13,612 nt of DNA from an uncultured Balneolaceae bacterium (GTDB taxonomy: Bacteria; Bacteroidota; Rhodothermia; Balneolales; Balneolaceae). Positions 1 to 7,282 of the stretch are shown here, one piece after another. Position 1 is the first letter of the stretch. Each line of letters begins with the position of its first letter. The position numbers were made by a program, and so were the translations under genes. Location: contig CALKWT010000049.1 in NCBI GenBank assembly GCA_938003885.1, forward strand, positions 1 through 13,612, given 5' to 3'. Below the pieces are notes generated by a model that was not told the origin of the DNA, searched no databases, and was given only the letters and a program-made list of their open reading frames with translations.

Positions 1-421
1 TGGCATACCACTGGTTGGTCGGTTCCAGCGGGCCGGTGAGCAGGGAATCCTCCCGGAGCGGCTGCTCTGTTAATTTGGGATAGATACAGGAGCTTCCCAG
101 GAAAACCAGCTTGTCCACCCCGGCCTGATGGGATCCGTGGATGAGATTGTTCTGAATAACCAGATTCTCGTGCAGGAATAGATAAGGGTACGTGTCGTTT
201 GCCAAAATACCTCCCACCCTCGCGGCAGCAATTACCACAGCGTCCGGGCGTCTCTCCTTCAGAAATTTGTACACTTTCTCCTGCTCCAGCAGATCGAGCT
301 GCTCCCGATCTGCTGTAATGAGGTTCTGATACCCTCTTTCTTTCAATTGCCTCACGATCGCTGAACCTACCATGCCACGATGGCCGGCTATAAAGATCTT
401 ATCTGATTTTTCGATACTCAT
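1..421 (-). CDS. fcl: GDP-L-fucose synthase, N-terminal part (cut by window edge)
   Basis: Bifunctional epimerase/reductase that turns GDP-4-keto-6-deoxy-D-mannose into GDP-L-fucose with NADPH in the cytoplasm. Only the first 140 residues lie in the window. Seen: start MSIEKSDKIFIAGHRGMVGS with the Rossmann GxxGxxG at residues 13-19, then AARVGGI near 67-72, GSSCIYP at 109-115 and EPTNQWYA at 133-140. Ser110, Cys112 and Tyr139 match E. coli Fcl Ser107, Cys109 and Tyr136 with a constant offset of 3; the partner Lys lies beyond the edge. The ATG at 421 gives the usual Fcl N-terminus. It follows the GT26 gene by 48 bases on the same strand, so it is probably co-transcribed. Its substrate needs GDP-mannose 4,6-dehydratase (gmd), which is not in the window and may lie to the left. 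The family call is confident. Confidence 0.93.
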   Translation of the reverse strand, partial: MSIEKSDKIFIAGHRGMVGSAIVRQLKERGYQNLITADREQLDLLEQEKVYKFLKERRPDAVVIAAARVGGILANDTYPYLFLHENLVIQNNLIHGSHQAGVDKLVFLGSSCIYPKLTEQPLREDSLLTGPLEPTNQWYA

Positions 422-469
422 CCATTCTGCTTTTAAATTTTAGCGTGCCATCCCCGGCACTTCTGCCTG

Positions 470-1267
470 CTAACGGCTTCTTTTCTGAAGCAAGCGGCTG
501 CCGTGATAACTGCCCAAATCCTTCAGTGAAAATATTAAAAACTTGGGGACGATTTCGAAATATCGCTTATAAAGCCGCCGGGGCTCTGTCAGCAGCCTGA
601 AAAGCCACTCCAATCCAGCCTCCTGCATCCAGGAGGGAGCCTGTTTCAACCGGTCTGTATGAAAGTCGAAGGCCGCGCCCACAGTAGCCAGAAAATGAAC
701 CTTCGTATACCGGGAGAGATTGCGGGCGAACTTTTCCTGCTTCGGTGTACTGATACCAACCCAGACGATATCTGCACCCGACTCATTGATCAGTCGTGCG
801 ATCTCTTCATAGTCATACTCGTCTGCCTCTTTAAAGGGCGGACAGTAGGTGCCGCAAATATTCGCATTTCCAAATTTTTCAAGACAGCTCGCTTTCAGTT
901 CTTCCGCAACACCTTCTGTTCCACCACATAAAAAATGCCTGATTCCGCCCGATGCCGTGGCTCTCATGGTTTCGGCGAAGAAATCGGGCCCGTAGCATCG
1001 CTTCATCTCTTTCTCTCCCTTCAGCTTTCCTACCCACACGCCCGGCATACCATCCGGTAAATTTGCATAGAAACCGTTAAGGATCTCTTTAAACTCTTCA
1101 TCCTTCCGGGCAGTGATCATTCCGTGTGCACCCGTTGCACTGATACATCTGTTTTCCGGGGGACTGCCATCTGTGCAAACCCTCCCTATCTCCCTGGTTA
1201 TAGAAGGAATATCCCGATTATAGATCCTGATACCCAGGATTTCAACATGGGTTTTTTTCATCTGCAT
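470..1267 (-). CDS. WecG/TagA/CpsF family glycosyltransferase (GT26)
   Basis: Probable membrane-associated transferase that adds a sugar from a nucleotide donor to a lipid-linked monosaccharide, an early step in repeat-unit assembly. Numbering here is from the longest frame (TTG at 1294, 274 residues). Motifs: ATGAHGMITARKD at 53-65, LPDGMPGVW at 79-87 with the likely catalytic Asp81, FLCGGTEGVAEEL at 121-133, ADIVWVGISTPKQEKF at 174-189, VGAAFDFHTDRLKQAPSWMQ at 205-224 and GLEWLFRLLTEPRRLYKRY at 227-245. The last is the family's basic C-terminal appendage. Start is uncertain: TTG at 1294 has a weak AGGCGG upstream, ATG codons sit at 1267 and 1261, and the one at 1261 (MKKTHVEILGIRIYN) best matches usual family N-termini. 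I use 1267. Acceptor and donor cannot be read from the sequence. Confidence 0.92.
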   Translation of the reverse strand: MQMKKTHVEILGIRIYNRDIPSITREIGRVCTDGSPPENRCISATGAHGMITARKDEEFKEILNGFYANLPDGMPGVWVGKLKGEKEMKRCYGPDFFAETMRATASGGIRHFLCGGTEGVAEELKASCLEKFGNANICGTYCPPFKEADEYDYEEIARLINESGADIVWVGISTPKQEKFARNLSRYTKVHFLATVGAAFDFHTDRLKQAPSWMQEAGLEWLFRLLTEPRRLYKRYFEIVPKFLIFSLKDLGSYHGSRLLQKRSR

Positions 1268-1377
1268 AGAAATTTGCTGCAGATCGGGTGACAACGTTCT
1301 GTCCGCCTTTCACGGTGACAGCGGCTCTCATCGGACATCTGGCAGCGATTCAACATACCGCTAATGCCATTCATTTA

Positions 1378-2370
1378 CTATACTGGACGCCGGGTAGCCT
1401 CACGCTGTCGGATCTGCTCGCTGATCCAGTGATACGTTTTCTCCACACCGTCTCGCAACGGTTTTGACGGGGCCCATCCGAGCTTCTCTTTAATCAGCAC
1501 ATTGTCAGAGTTTCTTCCCTTGACCCCCAGAGGGCCTTCGATATTTTTAATCTGCAGATTCTTACCTGAGATCTCTATCACCATTTTGGTAAAATCCTGT
1601 ATGGAGATCATTTCGTCCGAGCCGATATTTACCGGCCCTGAAAAGTCCGACTCCATTAATCTGCGGACTCCTTCAACGCACTCATCCACAATCAGAAAGG
1701 AGCGCGTCTGTTTTCCATCCCCCCACACTTCAACGGTTCCGCCTTCGGGTGCTTCCGCTACTTTTCTGCAGATTGCTGCGGGAGCTTTCTCCCTGCCTCC
1801 GTCCCATGTTCCCCGGGGGCCAAATATGTTGTGAAAGCGTGCGATTTTTACCTGAATACCGTGGTTTCTCTGATATGTAAGGTAGAGTCTTTCGCTGAAT
1901 AGTTTTTCCCAGCCATATTCACTGTCCGGGGCAGCCGGGTAAGCGCTCTCTTCTGAGCATTTGGGATTGTCAGGGTCCATCTGATTATATTCTGGATAGA
2001 TACAGGCAGAAGAGGAGTAGAACACTTTCGGAATTTTCTTCTCCTTCACCTCCTCGAGCACATGGAGATTACAGAGGGCACTGTTGTGCATAATATCGGA
2101 ATCGTTATCTCCGGTAAAGACAAAACCGGCTCCACCCATATCGGCAGCCAGCTGGTAAACCTCATCCAGGTCAGATGTGACGACCTGCTCTACAAAGTGG
2201 ACATCCCTGAGATCCCCCTGTACAAATTCATCAGCATTCATATTGCCAAACTCATTCTCTTTCAGATCGACAGCACGAACCCAATATCCCTCCTCTTTTA
2301 ATCGATTTACTAAATGGCCACCAATAAATCCGCCTGCACCACACACCAGTGCTTTCTTTTGTCTGCTCAT
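1378..2370 (-). CDS. GDP-mannose 3,5-epimerase-like extended SDR enzyme
   Basis: NAD-dependent sugar-nucleotide epimerase of the extended SDR family, 330 residues. Closest remembered relative is plant GDP-mannose 3,5-epimerase (GME), which makes GDP-L-galactose and GDP-L-gulose from GDP-D-mannose. Seen: GAGGFIGGHL at 11-20, AADMGGAGFV at 75-84, SSSACIYPEY at 119-128, EYGWEK at 151-156, ARFHNIFGPRGTWDGGREKA at 177-196, GDGKQTRSFLIVDECVEGV at 217-235, VNIGSDEM at 247-254 and GRNSDN at 285-290. Cys123, Tyr152, Lys156 and Lys195 align with Arabidopsis GME Cys145, Tyr174, Lys178 and Lys217 at a constant offset of 22, so all catalytic residues are kept. Starts at an ATG without a clear Shine-Dalgarno. 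With the nearby fcl it points to L-sugars of GDP type in the polymer. A different epimerase of the same subfamily remains possible. Confidence 0.88.
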   Translation of the reverse strand: MSRQKKALVCGAGGFIGGHLVNRLKEEGYWVRAVDLKENEFGNMNADEFVQGDLRDVHFVEQVVTSDLDEVYQLAADMGGAGFVFTGDNDSDIMHNSALCNLHVLEEVKEKKIPKVFYSSSACIYPEYNQMDPDNPKCSEESAYPAAPDSEYGWEKLFSERLYLTYQRNHGIQVKIARFHNIFGPRGTWDGGREKAPAAICRKVAEAPEGGTVEVWGDGKQTRSFLIVDECVEGVRRLMESDFSGPVNIGSDEMISIQDFTKMVIEISGKNLQIKNIEGPLGVKGRNSDNVLIKEKLGWAPSKPLRDGVEKTYHWISEQIRQREATRRPV

Positions 2371-2377
2371 AGATCCA

Positions 2378-2482
2378 TTAACTTTTCATTTGTCCGACTG
2401 CAACTGCAGTCCTGTTTATCAGTTCCGTCACGGTTGTAACGTGCCGGCAGCTGACTATTTTATTTTCAATAATTTCTTTCAT
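2378..2482 (-). CDS. possible 34-residue small ORF
   Basis: The 156-base gap between the GT4 gene and the epimerase gene holds one open frame in the operon's direction. It starts with ATG (MKEIIENKIVSC...), encodes 34 residues and stops with TAA 7 bases before the epimerase start. A GAGG lies about 11 bases before its ATG, which is better than many real genes here. The first half is charged; the second half reads ELINRTAVAVGQMKS. I recognise no family. It may be a short leader peptide, a remnant, or chance. Only its position, orientation and ribosome site argue for it. Confidence 0.3.
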   Translation of the reverse strand: MKEIIENKIVSCRHVTTVTELINRTAVAVGQMKS

Positions 2483-2526
2483 TTATACGGCCTCAAATTC
2501 TGAAATTTTTAAGTAAAATGAAATGT

Positions 2527-3723
2527 TCAATTATGCTTTCCCTCCAATAGCTCCTCGTAGATGGAGAGCAGCTTCCCGTAATTGACTTCCGGGGTATACT
2601 TCATTTCATACTCCTTTCTGGCCGCCTGCCCGAGATCCTCCCGCAGCTCTTCCTTCTGATCCATCAGGGTGATTGCCTCAATCATGCTTTCCACACTCCC
2701 CTTTTTAAAGTGCAACCCGGTTTGATGATCTGTTACAATCTCTTTCTGGCTTCCGATATCGGAGGAAATGACAGGCGTCCCCATGCAGAATGATTCCAAA
2801 ATCGTCATGGGCATCCCTTCATACCACTCCGAGGGAAAGATCAGGGCCCGGGCTTTCCAGAGATATTCCATCACCACGGAACGCTCTGCCACGCCAACCC
2901 AGCTGATATTTTTCATATCGCGGCTGGAGTGTTCGAGTTCCGATTTCAGGGGGCCCTCACCAAGAATCACAAGTTTGAAACGGGAAGATGCGCCCAGCTT
3001 TTTCCAGGCCCGGATCAGTGTCCGGATTCCTTTCTCTTCACTGATTCGCCCCACAAAAAGGTAGAACGATTCTCTGTTCCCGTTCGGAATCCCGCCATAG
3101 AGCTCTTTCAGTGAGTCCATCACAAAGTTAGGCTTCACTTTCAGTTTATCCGGAGGGAGCCCCCCTTCAATAAATTTCTTTTTGGCAAACTCTGTCAGGC
3201 AGATAAAGGCATCTACCTTCTTCTTCCACGTCTCTTTTTTACGATGGTATTCAATCATGTGGGCTACAACCGCTGTCTGAAACAGAGAATCTCTGTAGAC
3301 CCGATCCGGAACACAGGACCATGCGCTACCTGTTACACTTCTCTCGTCTATCTTCCCATTGTGCAAGAGATAGCCGTTGGGATGAATCAGACGGTAATTA
3401 TGAAGGGTCATCACAGAGGGTACAGCGGCGTCCCGGGCCGCATCAAATATTGAGGGAGTAAGGAGAGGGAAGAAGTTGTGGACATGCATGATATCCGGGC
3501 GTTTCTGTAAAAGCTGCTCCCTAACCCATCTGCGGGATTCCCGGTTGTAGTGGGTGGTGAAGATTAAATTGGCTTTGTCCAGAACAGACCGGAGCTTTTC
3601 CCGGTTATCCACTACAATCGTGTCTACCTCGTGCTCCCTGCTCAGAAGCTCCTTCTCGTGATTAAAGACTGTCCACTCTCCGCCCCGGATTTTATATCTG
3701 TTGTGAACCTGCACTATTTTCAT
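2527..3723 (-). CDS. glycosyltransferase family 4 (GT-B fold)
   Basis: Retaining-type glycosyltransferase of 398 residues, a normal length for GT4. N-terminal acceptor half: MKIVQVHNRYKIRGGEWTVF with the glycine-rich loop at 13-15, then DIMHVHNFFPLLTPSIF at 77-93 and PSVMTLHNYRLIHPNGYLL at 102-120. C-terminal nucleotide-sugar half: FVGRISEEKGI at 223-233 (Arg226 and Lys231 as phosphate contacts), LVILGEGPLKSEL at 251-263, and the EX7E motif Glu302-Glu310 in EWYEGMPMTILESF. Last helix ends at GKHN. It begins 16 bases after the Wzy-like gene stop with only a poor AGGGC ribosome site, consistent with co-transcription. Cytoplasmic or peripheral membrane. Donor sugar unknown; GDP-sugars are plausible given the neighbours. 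Confidence 0.93.
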   Translation of the reverse strand: MKIVQVHNRYKIRGGEWTVFNHEKELLSREHEVDTIVVDNREKLRSVLDKANLIFTTHYNRESRRWVREQLLQKRPDIMHVHNFFPLLTPSIFDAARDAAVPSVMTLHNYRLIHPNGYLLHNGKIDERSVTGSAWSCVPDRVYRDSLFQTAVVAHMIEYHRKKETWKKKVDAFICLTEFAKKKFIEGGLPPDKLKVKPNFVMDSLKELYGGIPNGNRESFYLFVGRISEEKGIRTLIRAWKKLGASSRFKLVILGEGPLKSELEHSSRDMKNISWVGVAERSVVMEYLWKARALIFPSEWYEGMPMTILESFCMGTPVISSDIGSQKEIVTDHQTGLHFKKGSVESMIEAITLMDQKEELREDLGQAARKEYEMKYTPEVNYGKLLSIYEELLEGKHN

Positions 3724-3739
3724 AGAATCTACTGCCCTG

Positions 3740-5125
3740 TCAGTTTCTCAGGATGTTAACTCTGCCCGGCGTAAGCATTCCCGTTCTGCCAAAAGAGAGC
3801 AACATCCCGATCACAAGCCAAAATTCAAACGCGTGGTGAGGCCCTTCCAGAACGACATTGAAAAATGTAAAGACATACATCAGCATCAGATAACCTGTTA
3901 ACAGAAGCAGCATGGTATACCCTTCAGATTTTCTGGAATAACTCATCACAACATAGTGATATATTCGGATAAGTGGTTGGACAATCGCTGCCAGGAAGAT
4001 TGGAAAGATCAGAATACCGAACCGGGCCAGAATATTTAAGTAGGAGTTGTGCGGCTGGGCATTGCCATCCAGGTCCCGGATCTGGAAGTACGTCAGGTCG
4101 ATCGTGGAGTAGAAGACGTTATGATGTACATACATCACTGGTTTCCCGACACCGTAACCCAGTATAAAATTTTCATAAAACTTTTGAAGCACATACTCCC
4201 AGGAGATCACCCTGAAATTGATATTGCCTTCGTCGAACGAAGACTTCCGATCCAGTATACGGAAGAGGTCGACCTCAATGATGGAGTTGTAGTAGATCAG
4301 AAATCCGAGCAGAAGTACCATGGAGGTCACCCCGTAGAGCAGCATATTTTTCCTGATCGGCCAGCTCCCCAAAAAGAAAATGGCCACCACAGCCAGTGCG
4401 ATGCCCAGGAAAATCGAGCGGTGAAACAGGGTAAAGACAGCAGGCAGCATAAGAAGGGAGAGAATCTTGTAGGGAAGACTGATGTGGCGGAGGGGCAAGA
4501 AAAGAGAGATGACTACCAGAGAAGGCACGATATACCCCACCCCAAACCGGAACCCCTCGAAGGTGATGGCCCTCTGGCCGAGCAGGATCATCACCGCTTC
4601 ATAACAGTAGGCGGCAGCCTTCAGTGCAATAAAGAGTTTCAGTAACTGAAAAAAGAACTCATAATGCTGCTTTCTCTGAAAAACATGATAAATGATCGGT
4701 ACCCACAGAGCGTAGACCAGCATAAAAGAGTCTCGGATGGCATCCAGTTTGAATTCAAAGAAATAGAGGCCTGCAAAGAGTATTCCAATCAGTACCAGTA
4801 GATAGTAGAGCGCCAGAACCTTTCTGACCGAGAGAAGTTCTCTGGCGTAGGAGAGAATCAAGATCCCCAGAACAAGTTCTGTTACAAAGAGCGGCTCAAG
4901 CCCAACGTAAGCAAACTCCCTTTCCCCGAAAAGCATATGAAACATATAGATAAAGAAGACGTACTCCCGCCACTCCAGCTTCATAAATTCCCGGGAGATT
5001 TTTTCTGCGTAGATAATGGCGAGACCGATCACCGACAGAATAACTGACAGGAGGAAATCCTCATATAAAAAAAAGGGGAGCAGAAAAAAGACGATCCCCG
5101 CATTCTGGAGATGTTTTACTTTCAT
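3740..5125 (-). CDS. O-antigen polymerase/ligase-like membrane protein (Wzy/WaaL type)
   Basis: Polytopic inner membrane protein of 461 residues with about ten to twelve hydrophobic segments by eye, for example 9-38, 75-95, 103-123, 133-148, 195-212, 220-251, 260-280, 368-390, 404-424 and 432-446. Family features are in the C-terminal half: HRSIFLGIALAVVAIF at 235-250 with Arg236, a large periplasmic-type loop at about 281-367 containing NFRVISWE (Arg305), ILGYGVGKP at 321-329 and QPHNSYLNILARFGI at 357-371. The His-Asn and the following Gly are typical of the Wzy_C/O-antigen ligase domain. It would either join repeat units on undecaprenyl pyrophosphate or ligate glycan to an acceptor; the sequence alone does not decide, but location among glycosyltransferases favours polymerase. 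Its ATG overlaps the previous stop (ATGA), so translation is probably coupled. Confidence 0.85.
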   Translation of the reverse strand: MKVKHLQNAGIVFFLLPFFLYEDFLLSVILSVIGLAIIYAEKISREFMKLEWREYVFFIYMFHMLFGEREFAYVGLEPLFVTELVLGILILSYARELLSVRKVLALYYLLVLIGILFAGLYFFEFKLDAIRDSFMLVYALWVPIIYHVFQRKQHYEFFFQLLKLFIALKAAAYCYEAVMILLGQRAITFEGFRFGVGYIVPSLVVISLFLPLRHISLPYKILSLLMLPAVFTLFHRSIFLGIALAVVAIFFLGSWPIRKNMLLYGVTSMVLLLGFLIYYNSIIEVDLFRILDRKSSFDEGNINFRVISWEYVLQKFYENFILGYGVGKPVMYVHHNVFYSTIDLTYFQIRDLDGNAQPHNSYLNILARFGILIFPIFLAAIVQPLIRIYHYVVMSYSRKSEGYTMLLLLTGYLMLMYVFTFFNVVLEGPHHAFEFWLVIGMLLSFGRTGMLTPGRVNILRN

Positions 5126-6180
5126 GTTTCCCGATTCACAGAGTGTATGATTTTATCGGTTTCATTTGCTACATCTTCCCATCTTCGTTTATCAACAGCC
5201 CGCACCTCCCAGCTCTCGTCACGGCGCATGATTTCGATAATTTCTTCTGCGGAGGCCACCTTTTTAAAGTTGGGATATTTTTTCTGAGTTGTCGTTCCTT
5301 CAATATTGGTAAACGCGAGCAGGCCGTTATTCAGATATTCAAACAGTTTTAGTGAGCTGTTATAAACTCCCCACCGGCTCCATGGATAGCTCCGGTAAAA
5401 TGCAAAGCCAGCCTGACACTGTTTGATAATATACTCCACATCTTTCCGGGCCAATTGATGGAATATAAAGATATTTGAAGGGATTTCTTCCAAAAATTGC
5501 GGCAGTTTTTTCTCATCGGTAATGAGGATCACCGCCAGCTCATCTGGCAGGGCAGCTGCAATTTCGCGTAGAATTTCCAGGTCCTGCATCTGGTTTAAAG
5601 AGCCGGCCCAGACCGCACGCCTTGTATACTTCCGAAGGATGTAACCCATCTTATCCTTTACAGGCATTGAGGGTATTATTTTTTCTGAAAACTCTTCACC
5701 GCCATTTTCCACAAGCTCTACATTCCGGAGCTGTAGTGCCTCTTCACAATAGCTCTTTATCGGTTCACTTACTGTAATGACTGCGTCGGCACGTTTCAGC
5801 AGCCAGCTGGCAATCTTGTCGGCCGTTCTGATGTATCGCTCCGATTTACCAAACAGATGCAGCTCGTCCGATGGTGCGTTGAGTTCCACAATGACCTTTT
5901 TCCCTGAGAGAAGTGCTGCAGCTCCCAGAATATTTCTTAGTTTGATAAAATAGTCTGCCCTTAAATAGATTACGTCTGACTCCCTGAAGAGCTTAAGCGC
6001 ACCGCGAATCGATTGCGGATATTTCACACTGTAAGGATCCGGCTCCCCGTTAATCTTGAGCAGAGTGTACCCCAGGCGATTCAGCTCTCTTGCAAGGTAA
6101 TACCCGTGAATGGTTGCTCCCCCTGTTACAGGATAAAACCGATAATATAAATACCCTATTGTAATGGAGTCTGCTCTCAT
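5122..6180 (-). CDS. GT-B fold glycosyltransferase (GT4-like)
   Basis: Glycosyltransferase of 352 residues, a little short for GT4. N-terminal half: IGYLYYRFYPVTGGATIHGY at 8-27 with the acceptor-side Gly-Gly loop, then DVIYLRADYF at 69-78 and KKVIVELNAPSDEL at 94-107. Linker: ADAVITVSEPIKSYC at 131-145 and VELVENGGE at 154-162. C-terminal half: RAVWAGSLNQMQDLEIL at 188-204, an Asn/Gln/Leu-rich 230-250 stretch, and SSLKLFEYLNNGLLAFTN at 275-292. The second Glu of an EX7E-like pair is Glu281; the first position is Tyr273, so the pair is incomplete, as in a number of GT4-like proteins that keep only the KLFEYL part. It starts 7 bases after the GT2 gene stop and overlaps the Wzy-like gene by 4 bases. 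Specificity unknown. Confidence 0.85.
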   Translation of the reverse strand: MRADSITIGYLYYRFYPVTGGATIHGYYLARELNRLGYTLLKINGEPDPYSVKYPQSIRGALKLFRESDVIYLRADYFIKLRNILGAAALLSGKKVIVELNAPSDELHLFGKSERYIRTADKIASWLLKRADAVITVSEPIKSYCEEALQLRNVELVENGGEEFSEKIIPSMPVKDKMGYILRKYTRRAVWAGSLNQMQDLEILREIAAALPDELAVILITDEKKLPQFLEEIPSNIFIFHQLARKDVEYIIKQCQAGFAFYRSYPWSRWGVYNSSLKLFEYLNNGLLAFTNIEGTTTQKKYPNFKKVASAEEIIEIMRRDESWEVRAVDKRRWEDVANETDKIIHSVNRET

Positions 6181-6187
6181 GGAATGT

Positions 6188-7066
6188 TCAATCCATCTCC
6201 TTTTTCAGTTGAGTCAACCCTTGCAGGCGTCCCCAACCCATGCCGATTTTACTTAACCACGCTACGATCCACACTCTTCCAATGGAGGCCGGAAAGGGGG
6301 AATCCTTCAGTTGTTGTTTTAGTTTGGAGACGCGTGGCGGGGCAAACGTTTTAACCGTTGCTGTAGCAATCGCTGCAAACGACATCCCTGCACTCCGCAT
6401 ATTGTAAGGATGAGACCTTCCCACCCGTACCGATTTTCTGAGTACACCTTTCAGTTTTCTGGGGATGCAGTAGACGACCGCCTTCTCCGAAAAATGAAGG
6501 TTAAAACCAAGTTCTGCCGCACGCCGGGTCCACCAGACATCCATCCCTGACCTCATCCTTTCGGGAAATTTGTCCAAAACTTTAAAAAGATCCCTCTTTA
6601 CGAAGAGGTTCCCGGTGACTGCTGCCTGCTCCCTCTCCGTCAGCATCTTATTGTTGTTAAACGTGATGGAGTCATAAATTTCTGCCGCTCCGGAGCGTTC
6701 ATCCACCCTGAACCGGATATGGCCACCGACCAGATCCGCTTTTTGGCTCAGAAGAGACTCCACCCCATTCTCAATCCACCTTTCGCAAGGTATTTTATTG
6801 GCATCGGTAAATGCGATCACCTCCCCCTTTGCTGACTTCAGCCCCAGGTTTCTGGCCACATACGGATTCCGGCTCCCTTTGCCCCTCAATAATTGGACCG
6901 GGTATCTACGGATAATGTCTCTGCTATTATCGGAAGATCCGTCGTCCACCACAATGATCTCAGTTCTCTCTTTCGAATAACTCTGATTACAGAGAGAATT
7001 CAGAACCTCCTCAAGCCATTCCTCAGCATTGAAAACGGGTACAATGACCGTAACTGTAGGTTTCAA
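6188..7066 (-). CDS. glycosyltransferase family 2 (paralogue A, D-A-N motif)
   Basis: GT-A fold transferase of 292 residues. Motifs: VTVIVPVFNAEEWLEEVL at 5-22, EIIVVDDGSSDNS at 36-48, NPYVARNLGLKSAKGEVIAF at 67-86, FTDANKIP at 86-93, ADLVGGHIRF at 110-119, GNLFVKRDLF at 152-161 and SGMDVWWTRRAAELGF at 173-188. The metal-binding DXD is Asp88-Ala89-Asn90, so the second Asp is Asn. The C-terminal 90 residues are basic with a hydrophobic piece at 264-277, suggesting membrane contact. It is closely similar to the GT2 at 8706-9647, on the far side of the lyase gene. The start is TTG, because the frame closes at a TAA only 24 bases upstream and no ATG fits the conserved N-terminus; there is no Shine-Dalgarno. 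First gene after the divergent promoter region. Confidence 0.91.
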   Translation of the reverse strand: MKPTVTVIVPVFNAEEWLEEVLNSLCNQSYSKERTEIIVVDDGSSDNSRDIIRRYPVQLLRGKGSRNPYVARNLGLKSAKGEVIAFTDANKIPCERWIENGVESLLSQKADLVGGHIRFRVDERSGAAEIYDSITFNNNKMLTEREQAAVTGNLFVKRDLFKVLDKFPERMRSGMDVWWTRRAAELGFNLHFSEKAVVYCIPRKLKGVLRKSVRVGRSHPYNMRSAGMSFAAIATATVKTFAPPRVSKLKQQLKDSPFPASIGRVWIVAWLSKIGMGWGRLQGLTQLKKEMD

Positions 7067-7282
7067 AAAAATTAAGCTTTTTTTATTTTAATAGCTGTTC
7101 TCTGGCTCCTCTATCTGCTCATTAATCACCCAATTTGATACGTTAAGAACAGACAACATAAAAATTTTATAATCGGAGCGTATAGAGACGGGTACTCCCT
7201 ATTCTGCACACTCACAGAACTGTTGCTAAAGTCAGATGAAAAAGTATACATTTTTCACAACAATTACTGATTCAATATCTCT
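7067..7282. promoter_or_regulatory. divergent intergenic region between GT2 and lyase-like gene
   Basis: This 216-base AT-rich gap lies between a minus-strand GT2 gene and the plus-strand lyase-like gene, so it must carry at least one promoter and possibly two. On the plus strand a GTTG at 7222-7225 and TACATTTT at 7247-7254, 21 bases apart, resemble the Bacteroidota -33 (TTTG) and -7 (TANNTTTG) boxes, 28 bases before the lyase start. For the minus strand I see only A/T runs near 7067-7090 and no convincing box. No RNA gene or repeat was recognised here. Confidence 0.45.

Noticed and set aside
445..460. Inverted repeat GTGCC-ATCCCC-GGCAC between the GT26 and fcl genes as a terminator
   Set aside because: Only a 5-base stem and followed by mixed A/T rather than a T run; fcl probably belongs to the same operon.
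1258..1374. 38-codon frame (MNGISGMLNRCQ...) in the epimerase-GT26 gap, ending at the ATG at 1261
   Set aside because: Overlaps the N-terminal region of the GT26 gene, Cys/Arg-rich, no ribosome site and no family likeness; most likely chance.
4049..4645. 198-codon plus-strand frame opposite the Wzy-like gene
   Set aside because: Shadow frame: the minus-strand product has clear membrane segments and the HNSYL motif, while this frame is Gln/His/Asp-rich with no domain.
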